From Prolixibacteraceae bacterium (GTDB lineage: Bacteria; Bacteroidota; Bacteroidia; Bacteroidales; Prolixibacteraceae): a DNA stretch of 11,223 nt. This document shows, one piece after another, positions 1-6,909 of this stretch; position 1 is the stretch's first letter, and every line of letters starts with the position of its first letter. Under the pieces are notes generated by a model. That model was not told where the DNA came from, did no database searches, and saw only the letters and a list, made by a program, of their open reading frames with translations. The stretch covers positions 1 through 11,223 of the forward strand of contig JAEUSS010000141.1 of NCBI GenBank assembly GCA_016788685.1. Reading direction: 5' to 3'. Position numbers and translations under genes: made by a program.

Positions 1-71
1 GCTTTTTCGCATATGGTTTCAAAGGGGAGGTCGGCCCATTGTCCGGTAAAAAGTGTTACAGGTCTGCCCAT
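1..71 (-). CDS. Sugar phosphate isomerase/epimerase-like TIM-barrel protein, N-terminal fragment
   Basis: Only the first 23 codons are inside the window; the gene continues past the left edge. The visible peptide begins MGRPVTLFTGQWADLPFET. The RPVTLFTGQWADLP opening is what I recognise from Bacteroidetes xylose-isomerase-like TIM-barrel proteins annotated as sugar phosphate isomerase/epimerase. No active-site residue is visible, so substrate and reaction cannot be read. It lies 77 nt downstream of a Gfo/Idh/MocA oxidoreductase on the same strand. That pairing is common in Bacteroidetes, where the two enzymes are thought to act on the same oxidised sugar or polyol. They are probably co-transcribed (inference). 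The start is the only ATG in frame and directly precedes the conserved peptide. Confidence 0.7.
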   Translation of the reverse strand, partial: MGRPVTLFTGQWADLPFETICEK

Positions 72-148
72 GATATTTTTGTTTTAGCGGTTGTAAGAAT
101 ATGGTGTGTTTTGTGTTACGAGTTTAGCCCGCAACCGGAAACACGAAA

Positions 149-1309
149 CTATTTAAAAGGTACCCATTTTACATTGTCGTTATAGCCCGATTCAACTACG
201 GCATCGATGAACTGCATGCCGCGGACACCATCCTCAACACCCGGGTAGTCGAGCCATTCAGGTCTGGGTTGTTCGCCGTTTAACCTGGCACGTAAGCTGT
301 ATGAGAAGTTGCGGTAGATGTTGGCAAAAGCTTCCAGGTAGCCTTCCGGATGTCCTCCCGGTGTGCGGGTATTGGCAGCAGCGGCCGATCCCATAAAACC
401 TGTGCCGACACGGTAGATTTCCGTTGGTTTATTGGTCCATTTGGCAATCAGCGTGTTCGGTTCCATTTGGGCCCATTCCAACCCGCCTTTTTCGCCGTAA
501 ATACGAATGCGCAACGCATTTTCTTCTCCGGCGGCAATTTGGGTGGCTACCAGGACGCCTTTTGCTCCGTTGCCGAAACGAAGTAAAACCGAACCGTCAT
601 CGTCGAGCAACCGCCCGGGAACAAAGATGTTCAGATCGGCACAAACAGCAGTTGTTTTCAGTCCGGTAATGTATTCGGCCAGGTGATGGGCATGCGTGCC
701 GATGTCGCCCATTGCACCGGCTTTTCCGGAGCGTTTGGGATCGGTGCGCCACGAGGCCTGGGCATTTCCGGCATCTTCCACTTTTGCCGACAGCCAGCCC
801 TGCGGGTATTCGACCATGATTTTGCGGATTTTACCTAACTGCCCTTCAGCAACCATTTGTCTGGCCTGTTTAACGGCCGGGTAACCCGAGTAAGTATGGG
901 TAAGTGCGAGCAACAGTCCTGTTTCCTTTACTTTGGCCTGAAGTTGCAGCGCTTCATCGAGGGTAAACGTGATCGGTTTATCAATGACGACATGGAATCC
1001 GTTTTCAAGGGCCATCATTGCCGGCCCGAAGTGTGCAAAGTTTGGTGTGACGATGGTCACGAAGTCCATGCGGTCGCCTTCGGGTAACCGGACTTCCTTT
1101 TCAAACATTTCCTGGTAAGTCTGATATACACGGTTTTCAGGAAGATAGTATGATTTCCCGGAAGAAAATGAAACTTCAGGGGTGATACTGAAACAGCCGC
1201 AAACCAGTTCGATTTGCCCGTCCATAAAAGCTGCCAGCCGATGTACGGCCCCGATGAAGGCATCGCTGCCACCACCTACCATGCCCATGCGTAATTTGCG
1301 AGTCATCAT
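149..1309 (-). CDS. Gfo/Idh/MocA family oxidoreductase
   Basis: A predicted NAD(P)-dependent dehydrogenase of about 386 residues, the usual size for the family. The N-terminal Rossmann part has a glycine-rich nucleotide motif (GMVGGG, residues 9-14) followed by FIGAVHR. The family's catalytic lysine lies in DKP (about 110-112, in place of the commoner EKP). The C-terminal alpha/beta part carries THTYSGYP, WRTDP and DIGTHA (about 202-207), which hold the usual active-site aspartate and histidine, and a late GGHPEGYLEAFAN block. An open frame extends upstream to 1486, but those 59 codons look non-coding and overlap the divergent promoter. ATG at 1309, or the adjacent ATG at 1306, places the Rossmann motif at the expected distance. 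There is no signal peptide, so it is probably cytoplasmic. Its likely partner is the TIM-barrel gene downstream; together they suggest oxidation then isomerisation or cleavage of a sugar or inositol. The exact substrate is unknown. Confidence 0.9.
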   Translation of the reverse strand: MMTRKLRMGMVGGGSDAFIGAVHRLAAFMDGQIELVCGCFSITPEVSFSSGKSYYLPENRVYQTYQEMFEKEVRLPEGDRMDFVTIVTPNFAHFGPAMMALENGFHVVIDKPITFTLDEALQLQAKVKETGLLLALTHTYSGYPAVKQARQMVAEGQLGKIRKIMVEYPQGWLSAKVEDAGNAQASWRTDPKRSGKAGAMGDIGTHAHHLAEYITGLKTTAVCADLNIFVPGRLLDDDGSVLLRFGNGAKGVLVATQIAAGEENALRIRIYGEKGGLEWAQMEPNTLIAKWTNKPTEIYRVGTGFMGSAAAANTRTPGGHPEGYLEAFANIYRNFSYSLRARLNGEQPRPEWLDYPGVEDGVRGMQFIDAVVESGYNDNVKWVPFK

Positions 1310-1447
1310 ATTTGGTTTAATTAATTGGTTTATAAAATCAGGTTCCCGTTTTTCTTGGTTCGATAAAATTAGAAAACTTTTCATAATGGGACATGCAAAT
1401 TGTCTAAAAAAACCGACCAGACCAGAATGGTTAAAAACAGGGCTGGG

Positions 1448-1479
1448 CTTGTGTGCCGGGAAACAGATTCTTATCTTCG
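1448..1479 (+). promoter_or_regulatory. Probable Bacteroidetes-type promoter for the Tat-exported TIM-barrel gene
   Basis: CTTG (1448-1451) is followed after 20 nt by TATCTTCG (1472-1479), one base off the Bacteroidetes -7 consensus TAnnTTTG. Spacing fits the -33/-7 arrangement of sigma-ABfr promoters. The inferred transcript start near 1486 leaves a leader of about 19 nt before the ATG at 1505. The assignment comes from consensus matching only. Confidence 0.45.
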
Positions 1480-1504
1480 GAACCAAATACTAAACTACAC
1501 CAAT

Positions 1505-2425
1505 ATGGAAAGACGTTCATTTTTACGGCATACTGCCGGAACCCTTGCTGCTGTGGGGCTTGCCGGTTCTTCAAGTGTTTTCGCCTCCGAAGGGAAAACA
1601 ACGAACGAGGCTCTGTTTAAGCTAAAATATGCTCCGGGATTCGGCACTTTCAGGGAACATGCCGGAGACGATCTGTTTGATCAGATCAAATTTATAAGCG
1701 ATCAGGGCTTTCGTGCGATTTTTGATAACGGCCTGATGAAAAAGGAACCGGCAGTTCAGGAAAAAATTGCTGCAGAACTGGCCCGCCGGAACATGGATCT
1801 GGGGCCGTTTGTGCTGTACGCCGATTTCGCGGTAAAATCGATGGTGACTCAGGATCCGGCGATAAAAGAAATGCTGAAGAAGAAGATGGAAGAGGGAGTA
1901 GAATGTGCCAAACGTACCGGAGCCAAATGGGCACTGGTCGTCCCCGGACGTTTTGACGAAGGGCTGGAGTGGGATTACCAGACGGCCAATGTCATTGACA
2001 ACATGAAAATGTGCTGCGAAGTGGTTGAAAAAAGCGGATTAATCCTGGTGATGGAACCGCTCAATGCCTGGACCAATCATCCGGGTTTATTCCTGACTAA
2101 AATTCCGCAAGCACACCTGATTTGTAAGGCGGTCAACCATCCGTCGTGTAAACTGGTCAACGACTTATACCATCAGCAAATCACCGAAGGTAATCTGATC
2201 CCGAATATTAATAAAGCCTGGGAGAGTACTGCGGCTTTCCACATCGGCGATAACCCGGGACGTAACGAACCAACTACCGGAGAAATCAACTACAAGAATG
2301 TGTTCAAATACATCCACAGCAAAGGATACAATGGTGTTTTATGCTGCGAGCACGGCAGAAGTATCAAAGGGAAAGAGGGAGAAGTTGCTTTTATCAAAGC
2401 TTACCGAGAAGTGGATTCGTTTTAA
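1505..2425 (+). CDS. Tat-exported hydroxypyruvate isomerase-like TIM-barrel protein
   Basis: A 306-residue protein beginning MERRSFLRHTAG, a twin-arginine signal followed by a hydrophobic stretch (AAVGLAG) and a likely cleavage site around residue 27, so it is probably folded in the cytoplasm and exported. The mature part resembles the Hyi/xylose-isomerase-like TIM barrel. It has MEPLN (E184), VNDLYHQQ (D220, H223), HIGDNPGRNEPTTGEINY (H246) and CCEHG (E282), at the positions where the family places its metal ligands and catalytic glutamates. The frame is open from 1400, but the 35 extra codons are not protein-like and would bury the Tat signal and the promoter, so the start at 1505 is preferred. 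It is divergent from the Gfo/Idh/MocA gene (195 nt between starts), and a shared role in sugar or polyol conversion is inferred. Being exported, it may act on periplasmic intermediates; the true substrate need not be hydroxypyruvate. Confidence 0.87.
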   Translation: MERRSFLRHTAGTLAAVGLAGSSSVFASEGKTTNEALFKLKYAPGFGTFREHAGDDLFDQIKFISDQGFRAIFDNGLMKKEPAVQEKIAAELARRNMDLGPFVLYADFAVKSMVTQDPAIKEMLKKKMEEGVECAKRTGAKWALVVPGRFDEGLEWDYQTANVIDNMKMCCEVVEKSGLILVMEPLNAWTNHPGLFLTKIPQAHLICKAVNHPSCKLVNDLYHQQITEGNLIPNINKAWESTAAFHIGDNPGRNEPTTGEINYKNVFKYIHSKGYNGVLCCEHGRSIKGKEGEVAFIKAYREVDSF

Positions 2426-2434
2426 GATAAACGG

Positions 2435-2492
2435 ATTGCAATAAACAGAAACGGACTGTAATTTATTACAGTCCGTTTCTGTTTATTGCAAT
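2435..2492. terminator. Perfect 27-bp hairpin between convergent genes, probable bidirectional terminator
   Basis: The left arm 2435-2461 and right arm 2466-2492 are perfectly complementary over 27 bp with a TTTA loop (2462-2465). The hairpin begins 9 nt after the stop of the plus-strand TIM-barrel gene and ends 7 nt before the stop of the minus-strand sialidase-like gene, exactly where a shared terminator belongs. Neither side has a proper T-tract (GTCCAGGC follows on plus; CCGTTTATC follows on minus), so it is not a textbook intrinsic terminator. It may instead protect the 3' ends of both transcripts. Confidence 0.7.
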
Positions 2493-2499
2493 GTCCAGG

Positions 2500-3534
2500 C
2501 TAAAATTTCAGGACGACATGTTTGATCGATTTCCGCTTGGAAGTGTAAACCACATGTACGGCCTGGTCTGAGGTTTGAATTACTGACGGATAACTGAACT
2601 CGCCGCTTGGCTGATCTTCGAGGACGGCCACGTCCTGCCAGTTTTTTCCGTCGGCTGATACCGCTGCATTCAGCTTGTTGCGGCCGTTCACCCATTCTTT
2701 GCCACTCTCCATCGGGTTATAAATTAAAACCTGCAACCCCGATTGAAGCGTAACGGCATCAATTCCTGAATTTGGGTTCAGAACCGGGATTGTGGCCATT
2801 GGGCTCCATGTTTTTCCCTCGTCGGCCGACCAGCTTTCCATGATGTAGTTTTGGTTGCTGCGCAGCAGTGCCTGAATTTTTCCTTCAGGATAAAGCAAAA
2901 GTGTTGGCTGGATTACTTTAGCGGGATTTTCCGGATCGATGCTGATCTTTTCCCAGGTTTTCCCGCCATCGGCGGAGCGTTCGATGTGTGAATGCCATTG
3001 GTCATCGTTCGTTTCAATGCTCGATGGGCTTAAAATTACGCCGGAAGGCAAAACCACCGGTTTGTTTTTGATAGGACCCAAAATTCCTTCCGGAAGTTTT
3101 TCCGGAGCCGACCAGGTTTGACCTTCATCGGTTGAATGAACAACCATTCCCCACCAGTCGCGTGGGTTGGGACCAACCTTGTAGTAAAGCGAGAGCACAT
3201 TTTCAGCGGCTCTGAACAGTACCGGATTCCAGCACGGGTAACGCAACGAGTCACTTACTACTCCGTTCAGTATTTCAGTTGGGGCACTCCACAAACCTTC
3301 TTTTTTAAAAGCAGTCCATATACCAACATCATCGTTTCCTTCTTCGGTGCCGGCGAACCAGGCGCTCAGCAGCGAACCGTCTTTTAGTTCAATGATGGTT
3401 GATGCGTGACATTCCCGGAAAGGAGCTTCGCCGAAGATGTGCTCATTGGTTTCTACGGTACACGTGTTGGCATTGGGGCTGTTACGGCAGGAAAATGCTA
3501 CAGCAGCTATTAAAAACAGCGTTGCAAGTCTCAT
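2500..3534 (-). CDS. Sialidase-like (BNR/Asp-box) lipoprotein
   Basis: A 344-residue predicted lipoprotein. A short hydrophobic signal (LATLFLIAAVAF) ends in AFSC with Cys16 as the likely lipidation site; this lipobox is loose but of a kind common in Bacteroidetes. The body is a beta-propeller of the BNR_2/exo-alpha-sialidase superfamily with Asp-boxes near residues 134-141 (STDEGQTW), 187-194 (SADGGKTW), 236-243 (SADEGKTW) and a shorter one at 293-299 (SADGKNW). FRECHAST around R40 sits where GH33 sialidases have their RIP motif, and ALLRSN (R225) could supply a second arginine of the triad. The C-terminal SYPSVIQ and VHVVYTSKRKSIKHV blocks are typical of the sialidase-like subgroup with uncertain substrates. 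True sialidase activity is therefore unproven; another glycan hydrolase or lyase role is possible. It probably sits on the outer or inner membrane. A promoter just upstream suggests it can be transcribed apart from recX. Confidence 0.85.
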   Translation of the reverse strand: MRLATLFLIAAVAFSCRNSPNANTCTVETNEHIFGEAPFRECHASTIIELKDGSLLSAWFAGTEEGNDDVGIWTAFKKEGLWSAPTEILNGVVSDSLRYPCWNPVLFRAAENVLSLYYKVGPNPRDWWGMVVHSTDEGQTWSAPEKLPEGILGPIKNKPVVLPSGVILSPSSIETNDDQWHSHIERSADGGKTWEKISIDPENPAKVIQPTLLLYPEGKIQALLRSNQNYIMESWSADEGKTWSPMATIPVLNPNSGIDAVTLQSGLQVLIYNPMESGKEWVNGRNKLNAAVSADGKNWQDVAVLEDQPSGEFSYPSVIQTSDQAVHVVYTSKRKSIKHVVLKF

Positions 3535-3558
3535 GATTTATTATTTTTAGTTGGAAAG

Positions 3559-3588
3559 CAAAAATAGCAGAAGTTTGGAGTTGTCAAA
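3559..3588 (-). promoter_or_regulatory. Probable promoter of the sialidase-like gene
   Basis: On the minus strand TTTG (3585-3588) is followed after 18 nt by TATTTTTG (3559-3566), a perfect match to the Bacteroidetes -7 consensus TAnnTTTG. The predicted transcript start near 3552 gives a leader of about 18 nt to the ATG at 3534. The -33 element overlaps the recX stop codon, so the 49-nt gap plus the end of recX forms a compact independent promoter. The spacer is 1 nt shorter than usual. Confidence 0.55.
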
Positions 3589-4051
3589 GGCCCAGTTCTT
3601 TGAAAGCGGCGTAGACTTTGTTCGATTCGAAGCCGCGCCCGAGCGCAAATCGCATGAGCTTGTTCCGTTTTTCGTACGGATCTTTGGCCTTGACCGATCT
3701 GGCCTTGTCGGCGATCAGTTTACAGAGACCCTCCGAATAACGTTCTTCTTCAATCTCTTCAAAAGCCTGTTCAAGTATTTCTGGACTGATTTTTTTGGAG
3801 CGCAGCATAAACTCTATTTTTTGCCTTCCCCAATGATTAAACCGGTATTTATCTTTCACATAAGCCCGGGCGAAGCGCTCATCGTCAATGTACTTCTCAG
3901 AAATCAGTTTTTGGATGACGAATCCTGATTCTTCTTCTGAAAGTCCCCAGAGCCTGAGCTTTTCAATGATTTCAGAAGTGCATTTTTCCGATCTGCTGCA
4001 AATGAATGTGGCTTTGTTGTATGCCTTGTCTTGTTCCGGAGTAAGTTCCAT
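3584..4051 (-). CDS. recX: RecX family regulatory protein
   Basis: A 155-residue, mostly helical, charged protein, the usual length for RecX. The family binds RecA filaments in the cytoplasm and modulates recombinase and co-protease activity. The recognisable signature is YIDDERFARAYVKDKYRFN (about residues 54-72) followed by WGRQKIEFMLRSKKIS (about 74-89), matching the RecX pattern of DDERFA, a conserved Gly and a 'L..k.i' helix; a third three-helix module ends in FALGRGFESNKVYAAFKELGL-like sequence. The start ATG at 4051 is the first in frame and leaves a complete N-terminal module. recA is not in the window. A perfect palindrome 9 nt upstream overlaps a plausible -7 element, suggesting repression by a dimeric regulator (inference). 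It is followed after 49 nt by the sialidase-like gene, which has no obvious functional link. Confidence 0.9.
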   Translation of the reverse strand: MELTPEQDKAYNKATFICSRSEKCTSEIIEKLRLWGLSEEESGFVIQKLISEKYIDDERFARAYVKDKYRFNHWGRQKIEFMLRSKKISPEILEQAFEEIEEERYSEGLCKLIADKARSVKAKDPYEKRNKLMRFALGRGFESNKVYAAFKELGL

Positions 4052-4060
4052 TGTTTAAAA

Positions 4061-4078
4061 TTGTACCTAAAGGTACAA
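4061..4078 (-). promoter_or_regulatory. 18-bp palindrome over the probable recX -7 element (candidate operator)
   Basis: TTGTACCTAAAGGTACAA has perfect 8-bp arms around a 2-nt centre. Read on the minus strand it contains TACCTTTA, one base off the -7 consensus TAnnTTTG, and the recX ATG follows about 10 nt later. A dimer bound here would block the promoter. No clear -33 TTTG was found at the right distance. Hairpin formation in the very short leader is an alternative role. Confidence 0.4.
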
Positions 4079-4139
4079 CTTCTGCCGAAGTCGGCCGTAT
4101 TTTATGTGAATTAAAGAGAGAAAGTAATATTAAGCCAAG

Positions 4140-4172
4140 TTTAATTCAGAAACCTAACGGCATATAAATTCG
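4140..4172 (+). promoter_or_regulatory. Weak candidate promoter for the TolC/HlyD/permease operon
   Basis: The 271-nt gap between recX and the TolC-like gene is A+T-rich and holds no gene. The best plus-strand promoter-like match is TTTA (4140-4143), a 21-nt spacer, then TAAATTCG (4165-4172). This would give a leader of about 145 nt. A 6-bp inverted repeat (CGGATG/CATCCG, around 4264-4296) lies in that leader. The match is imperfect and other positions are possible. Confidence 0.2.
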
Positions 4173-4322
4173 AATCTAAAACTAAAATGTTCGATAAAAT
4201 TAGTTTCTTTGTCGCTGAAAACTTTTGAAGTCATGAAACGAGCATGATTTGCTAAGCACACGCACGGATGAGAATTTATTATGCGAGTTCCATCCGGCAA
4301 TTAAAAAACAAATTATTCACGG

Positions 4323-5843
4323 ATGAAACGATATTTATTAATTGCTCTTACCTTCAGGCTGTCATTGGCTGGTTTTTGCGCATTCAGCCAGGAAGAAGCA
4401 GTAAAACCATTAACTTTTTCGGACGCTTATGAGCAGATGCACCAGAACAGCCATGTGCTGAAGCAGGCAGGCTTTGAGTTGCGTGAAAAGGAGGCAGATA
4501 AAAAAGCAACTTCCGGACTCAGAGCGCCGCGTGTTTTCATTACAGCTAACGCTATTCGGATGGCTGATCCGCTCACCCTCGACCTGACTCCGGTGCGTGA
4601 TGCCATTAATCCGCTGTACGAGGTTTTGGGCAAATACGGCAACTTCTCCGGAGTCCCAAATCCTGATCCGGCCACTTCGGGAGTTATGCCTGTACTGCCC
4701 GACAATGTCAGCACACAGGTTATACGGGGAAAAATTCAGGAAGGACAAGCCAAAATTAATGCAGCCGAATGGGATAAAATGATTCAGGAAAAGCAATTTG
4801 CCGCGGTGAATGCGAATTTTATCTGGCCACTTTATACCGGAGGGAAAATTAATGCGGCCAACAAGGCCTCAGCCATTTACGAAGAGGAGGCCGGGCTCCA
4901 TAAAAAGCAGAAAGAAGGTGAGCTGCTGAGCGAACTGGCTAACCGTTATTATGGCCTGGTTTTGGCCGAACAGGCCTGCAAAGTACGCGAACAAGTTTCA
5001 GTAGCCATGAAAAAGCATCTTTTCGATTCGGAGAAACTGAGCGAACAGGGGCAGATTGCTAAAGTTGAATATTTGCATGCCCAGGTGGCCCACTCGGATG
5101 CCGAACGCGAACTGAAAAAGGCCAGCCGCGAAGTTTCGATCGTGAGGCGGGCCCTTCAGAATACGTTGGCAACGGGCGATAGCGGCGAGTTTACACCCGC
5201 CAGCAAGCTGTTTGTCCTGAAAACAATTGAAGATGAAGAATTTTTTATCCACATGGCCCTGGCGAACAATCCCCAGTTGAAGCAGGTCGATTCGAAAAGA
5301 GAGCTGGCAGCAACAGGAGTAAAGCTTGAAAAAAGCAATTACCTGCCAACGGTTGCCCTTTCCGGAACTTATGATATGGTCAACAAAGATTTGTCGCCCT
5401 ACGTCCCCGACTGGATGGTGGGGGTGGGTTTAAACTGGTCGCTTTTTGAAGGGAACGCCCGAAACCGCAAGCTGCAGTCGGCCCGTTTCAAGGCTGAGCA
5501 GGTTGAACAGGCCGGGTTAAAGGCCGAAGAAGATATTAAAACCCTGATTAAAAAGCTGCATCAGCAATTGGGCATGCAGGTTGAACAACTGGAAGAGCTG
5601 GATAAGACCCTCGAATTTGCGAAAACCTATGTGGATAGCCGCGACAAGGCTTTCCGTGAAGGCTTGTCCACTTCAACCGAATTGGTCGATGCCAATTTGC
5701 TGCTGGCCAAAGTAAAAATTGAGCGGCTTCAGGCTATGTACAATTATGATGTTATCCTGGCAAACTTGCTCCAGGTATGCGGAAATCCGGAGTTGTTTAT
5801 TGCCTACCAATCCGGTAGTCAGGTTATTACTGAGTCATTTTAG
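4323..5843 (+). CDS. TolC family outer membrane efflux protein
   Basis: A 506-residue outer membrane channel subunit with an N-terminal signal peptide (hydrophobic residues 4-20, cleavage likely after CAFS or AFSQ). Two OEP-type repeats are visible. The first includes NFIWPLYTGGKINAAN (about 165-180); the second includes GLNWSLFEGNARNRKL (about 368-383). Both are the characteristic 'W/P-L-x-x-G' beta-strand plus turn into a long helix. Glutamine-, lysine- and alanine-rich helices between them fit the periplasmic alpha-barrel. It is slightly longer than the usual 430-490 residues; the extra length is in the first half (about 85-150). In TolC-type systems a trimer forms the outer membrane exit duct joined to the fusion protein. 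It is the first gene of a four-gene operon, 21 nt before the HlyD-like gene. Confidence 0.92.
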   Translation: MKRYLLIALTFRLSLAGFCAFSQEEAVKPLTFSDAYEQMHQNSHVLKQAGFELREKEADKKATSGLRAPRVFITANAIRMADPLTLDLTPVRDAINPLYEVLGKYGNFSGVPNPDPATSGVMPVLPDNVSTQVIRGKIQEGQAKINAAEWDKMIQEKQFAAVNANFIWPLYTGGKINAANKASAIYEEEAGLHKKQKEGELLSELANRYYGLVLAEQACKVREQVSVAMKKHLFDSEKLSEQGQIAKVEYLHAQVAHSDAERELKKASREVSIVRRALQNTLATGDSGEFTPASKLFVLKTIEDEEFFIHMALANNPQLKQVDSKRELAATGVKLEKSNYLPTVALSGTYDMVNKDLSPYVPDWMVGVGLNWSLFEGNARNRKLQSARFKAEQVEQAGLKAEEDIKTLIKKLHQQLGMQVEQLEELDKTLEFAKTYVDSRDKAFREGLSTSTELVDANLLLAKVKIERLQAMYNYDVILANLLQVCGNPELFIAYQSGSQVITESF

Positions 5844-5864
5844 AATATTATAATACCGAAAGAA

Positions 5865-6860
5865 ATGAATAAGACAAGAAGTTTTATTATCGGGCTGTTT
5901 TTTACCGCCTTGCTGATTTTTCTGCTTTATACCACATGGCTGATTACCCGCCCGCTTCCGCTCGAAATTCAGGGCGAGATTGAAGCCACTCAGTTTCGGG
6001 TGGCATCCAAAATCCCCGGAAGGATCGATAGTATCGCGGTGAAAAAAGGGCAGCAGGTGAGGAAAGGTGATTTTTTGTTCTCCATCAGCAGTCCGGAGAT
6101 TGATGCCAAGCTCATGCAGGTAACTGCTCTCCGGAATGCGGCGCAGGCTCAGAGCCTGAAAGCTCAGAATGGAGCACAGGCTGAAGACATTCAGGCAGCA
6201 TACAACTTGTATGTGAAAGCCGAAGCGGCAGCCCGCCTTTACGAAAAGACATTTACGCGCGTTGAAAATCTGTTTAAAGACGGCGTGGTTTCGGAACAGA
6301 AAAAAGATGAAGCCGAAACTCAGGCCAAAGCTGGCCGCGAAACGGCGAATGCGGCAAAGGCACAATGGGAGAAAGCCGTGAAAGGCGCCCGTTTTGAAGA
6401 TAAACGTTCGGCAAGGGAAATGGTCAATCAGGCTGAAGGCGGAATTGCCGAAGTGGAAGCCTACCTGGCCGAAACACAGGCCAAAGCTCCGGCATCGGGC
6501 GAGGTGGCCAACATCGTTTCCGAACGCGGAGAATTGGTTCCAACGGGATATCCGGTCATTACACTGGTTGACCTGGCCGACAGCTGGGCTACCCTTTATA
6601 TTCGCGAAGACCTGATGGCCGATGTGCGCATGGGCAGCGAGATTAAAGCAACCATTCCGGCGCTGGGCAATAAAGAGGTTAGCCTGAAAGTAAATTACAT
6701 CAGTCCGCTGGCCGATTTTGCCACCTGGACGGCGACTAAAACTTCCGGAGGGTTCGATATGAAATCGTTTGAAATCCATGCCGTGCCAACCACACCGCTC
6801 GACGGGCTCCGCCCCGGAATGAGTGTGCTGGTGAACTGGAAACAATTCAGGAAAAAGTAG
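5865..6860 (+). CDS. HlyD family membrane fusion protein (periplasmic adaptor)
   Basis: A 331-residue adaptor with one N-terminal membrane anchor (about residues 7-28). It has a split lipoyl/biotinyl-like domain: first half VASKIPGRIDSIAVKKGQ (about 46-63), second half APASGEVANIVSERGELVPTG-type sequence (about 207-228). Between them is a long Ala/Glu/Lys/Gln-rich coiled-coil hairpin (about 75-205). A beta-barrel-like C-terminal part follows and ends shortly after LRPGMSVLVNWKQF, a typical closing motif. The organisation is closest to YbhG/EmrA-type adaptors that bridge an inner membrane permease and a TolC-like channel across the periplasm. It starts at the ATG 21 nt after the TolC-like stop and is followed by two permeases. 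A long antisense open frame covers the gene but has no recognisable protein features. Confidence 0.92.
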   Translation: MNKTRSFIIGLFFTALLIFLLYTTWLITRPLPLEIQGEIEATQFRVASKIPGRIDSIAVKKGQQVRKGDFLFSISSPEIDAKLMQVTALRNAAQAQSLKAQNGAQAEDIQAAYNLYVKAEAAARLYEKTFTRVENLFKDGVVSEQKKDEAETQAKAGRETANAAKAQWEKAVKGARFEDKRSAREMVNQAEGGIAEVEAYLAETQAKAPASGEVANIVSERGELVPTGYPVITLVDLADSWATLYIREDLMADVRMGSEIKATIPALGNKEVSLKVNYISPLADFATWTATKTSGGFDMKSFEIHAVPTTPLDGLRPGMSVLVNWKQFRKK

Positions 6861-6909
6861 GCCGTAACCGGTCTCAACGGTCGGTGGCCACCAATGATTC
6901 AAATCTTTC

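Noticed and set aside
1310..1486. Extended start of the Gfo/Idh/MocA gene at 1486
   Set aside because: The extra 59 codons do not resemble the family N-terminus and would overlap the divergent gene's promoter region. The glycine-rich motif fits a start at 1309 or 1306.
1400..1504. Extended start of the TIM-barrel gene at 1400
   Set aside because: It would place 35 residues before a classic twin-arginine signal peptide and put the probable promoter inside the coding region.
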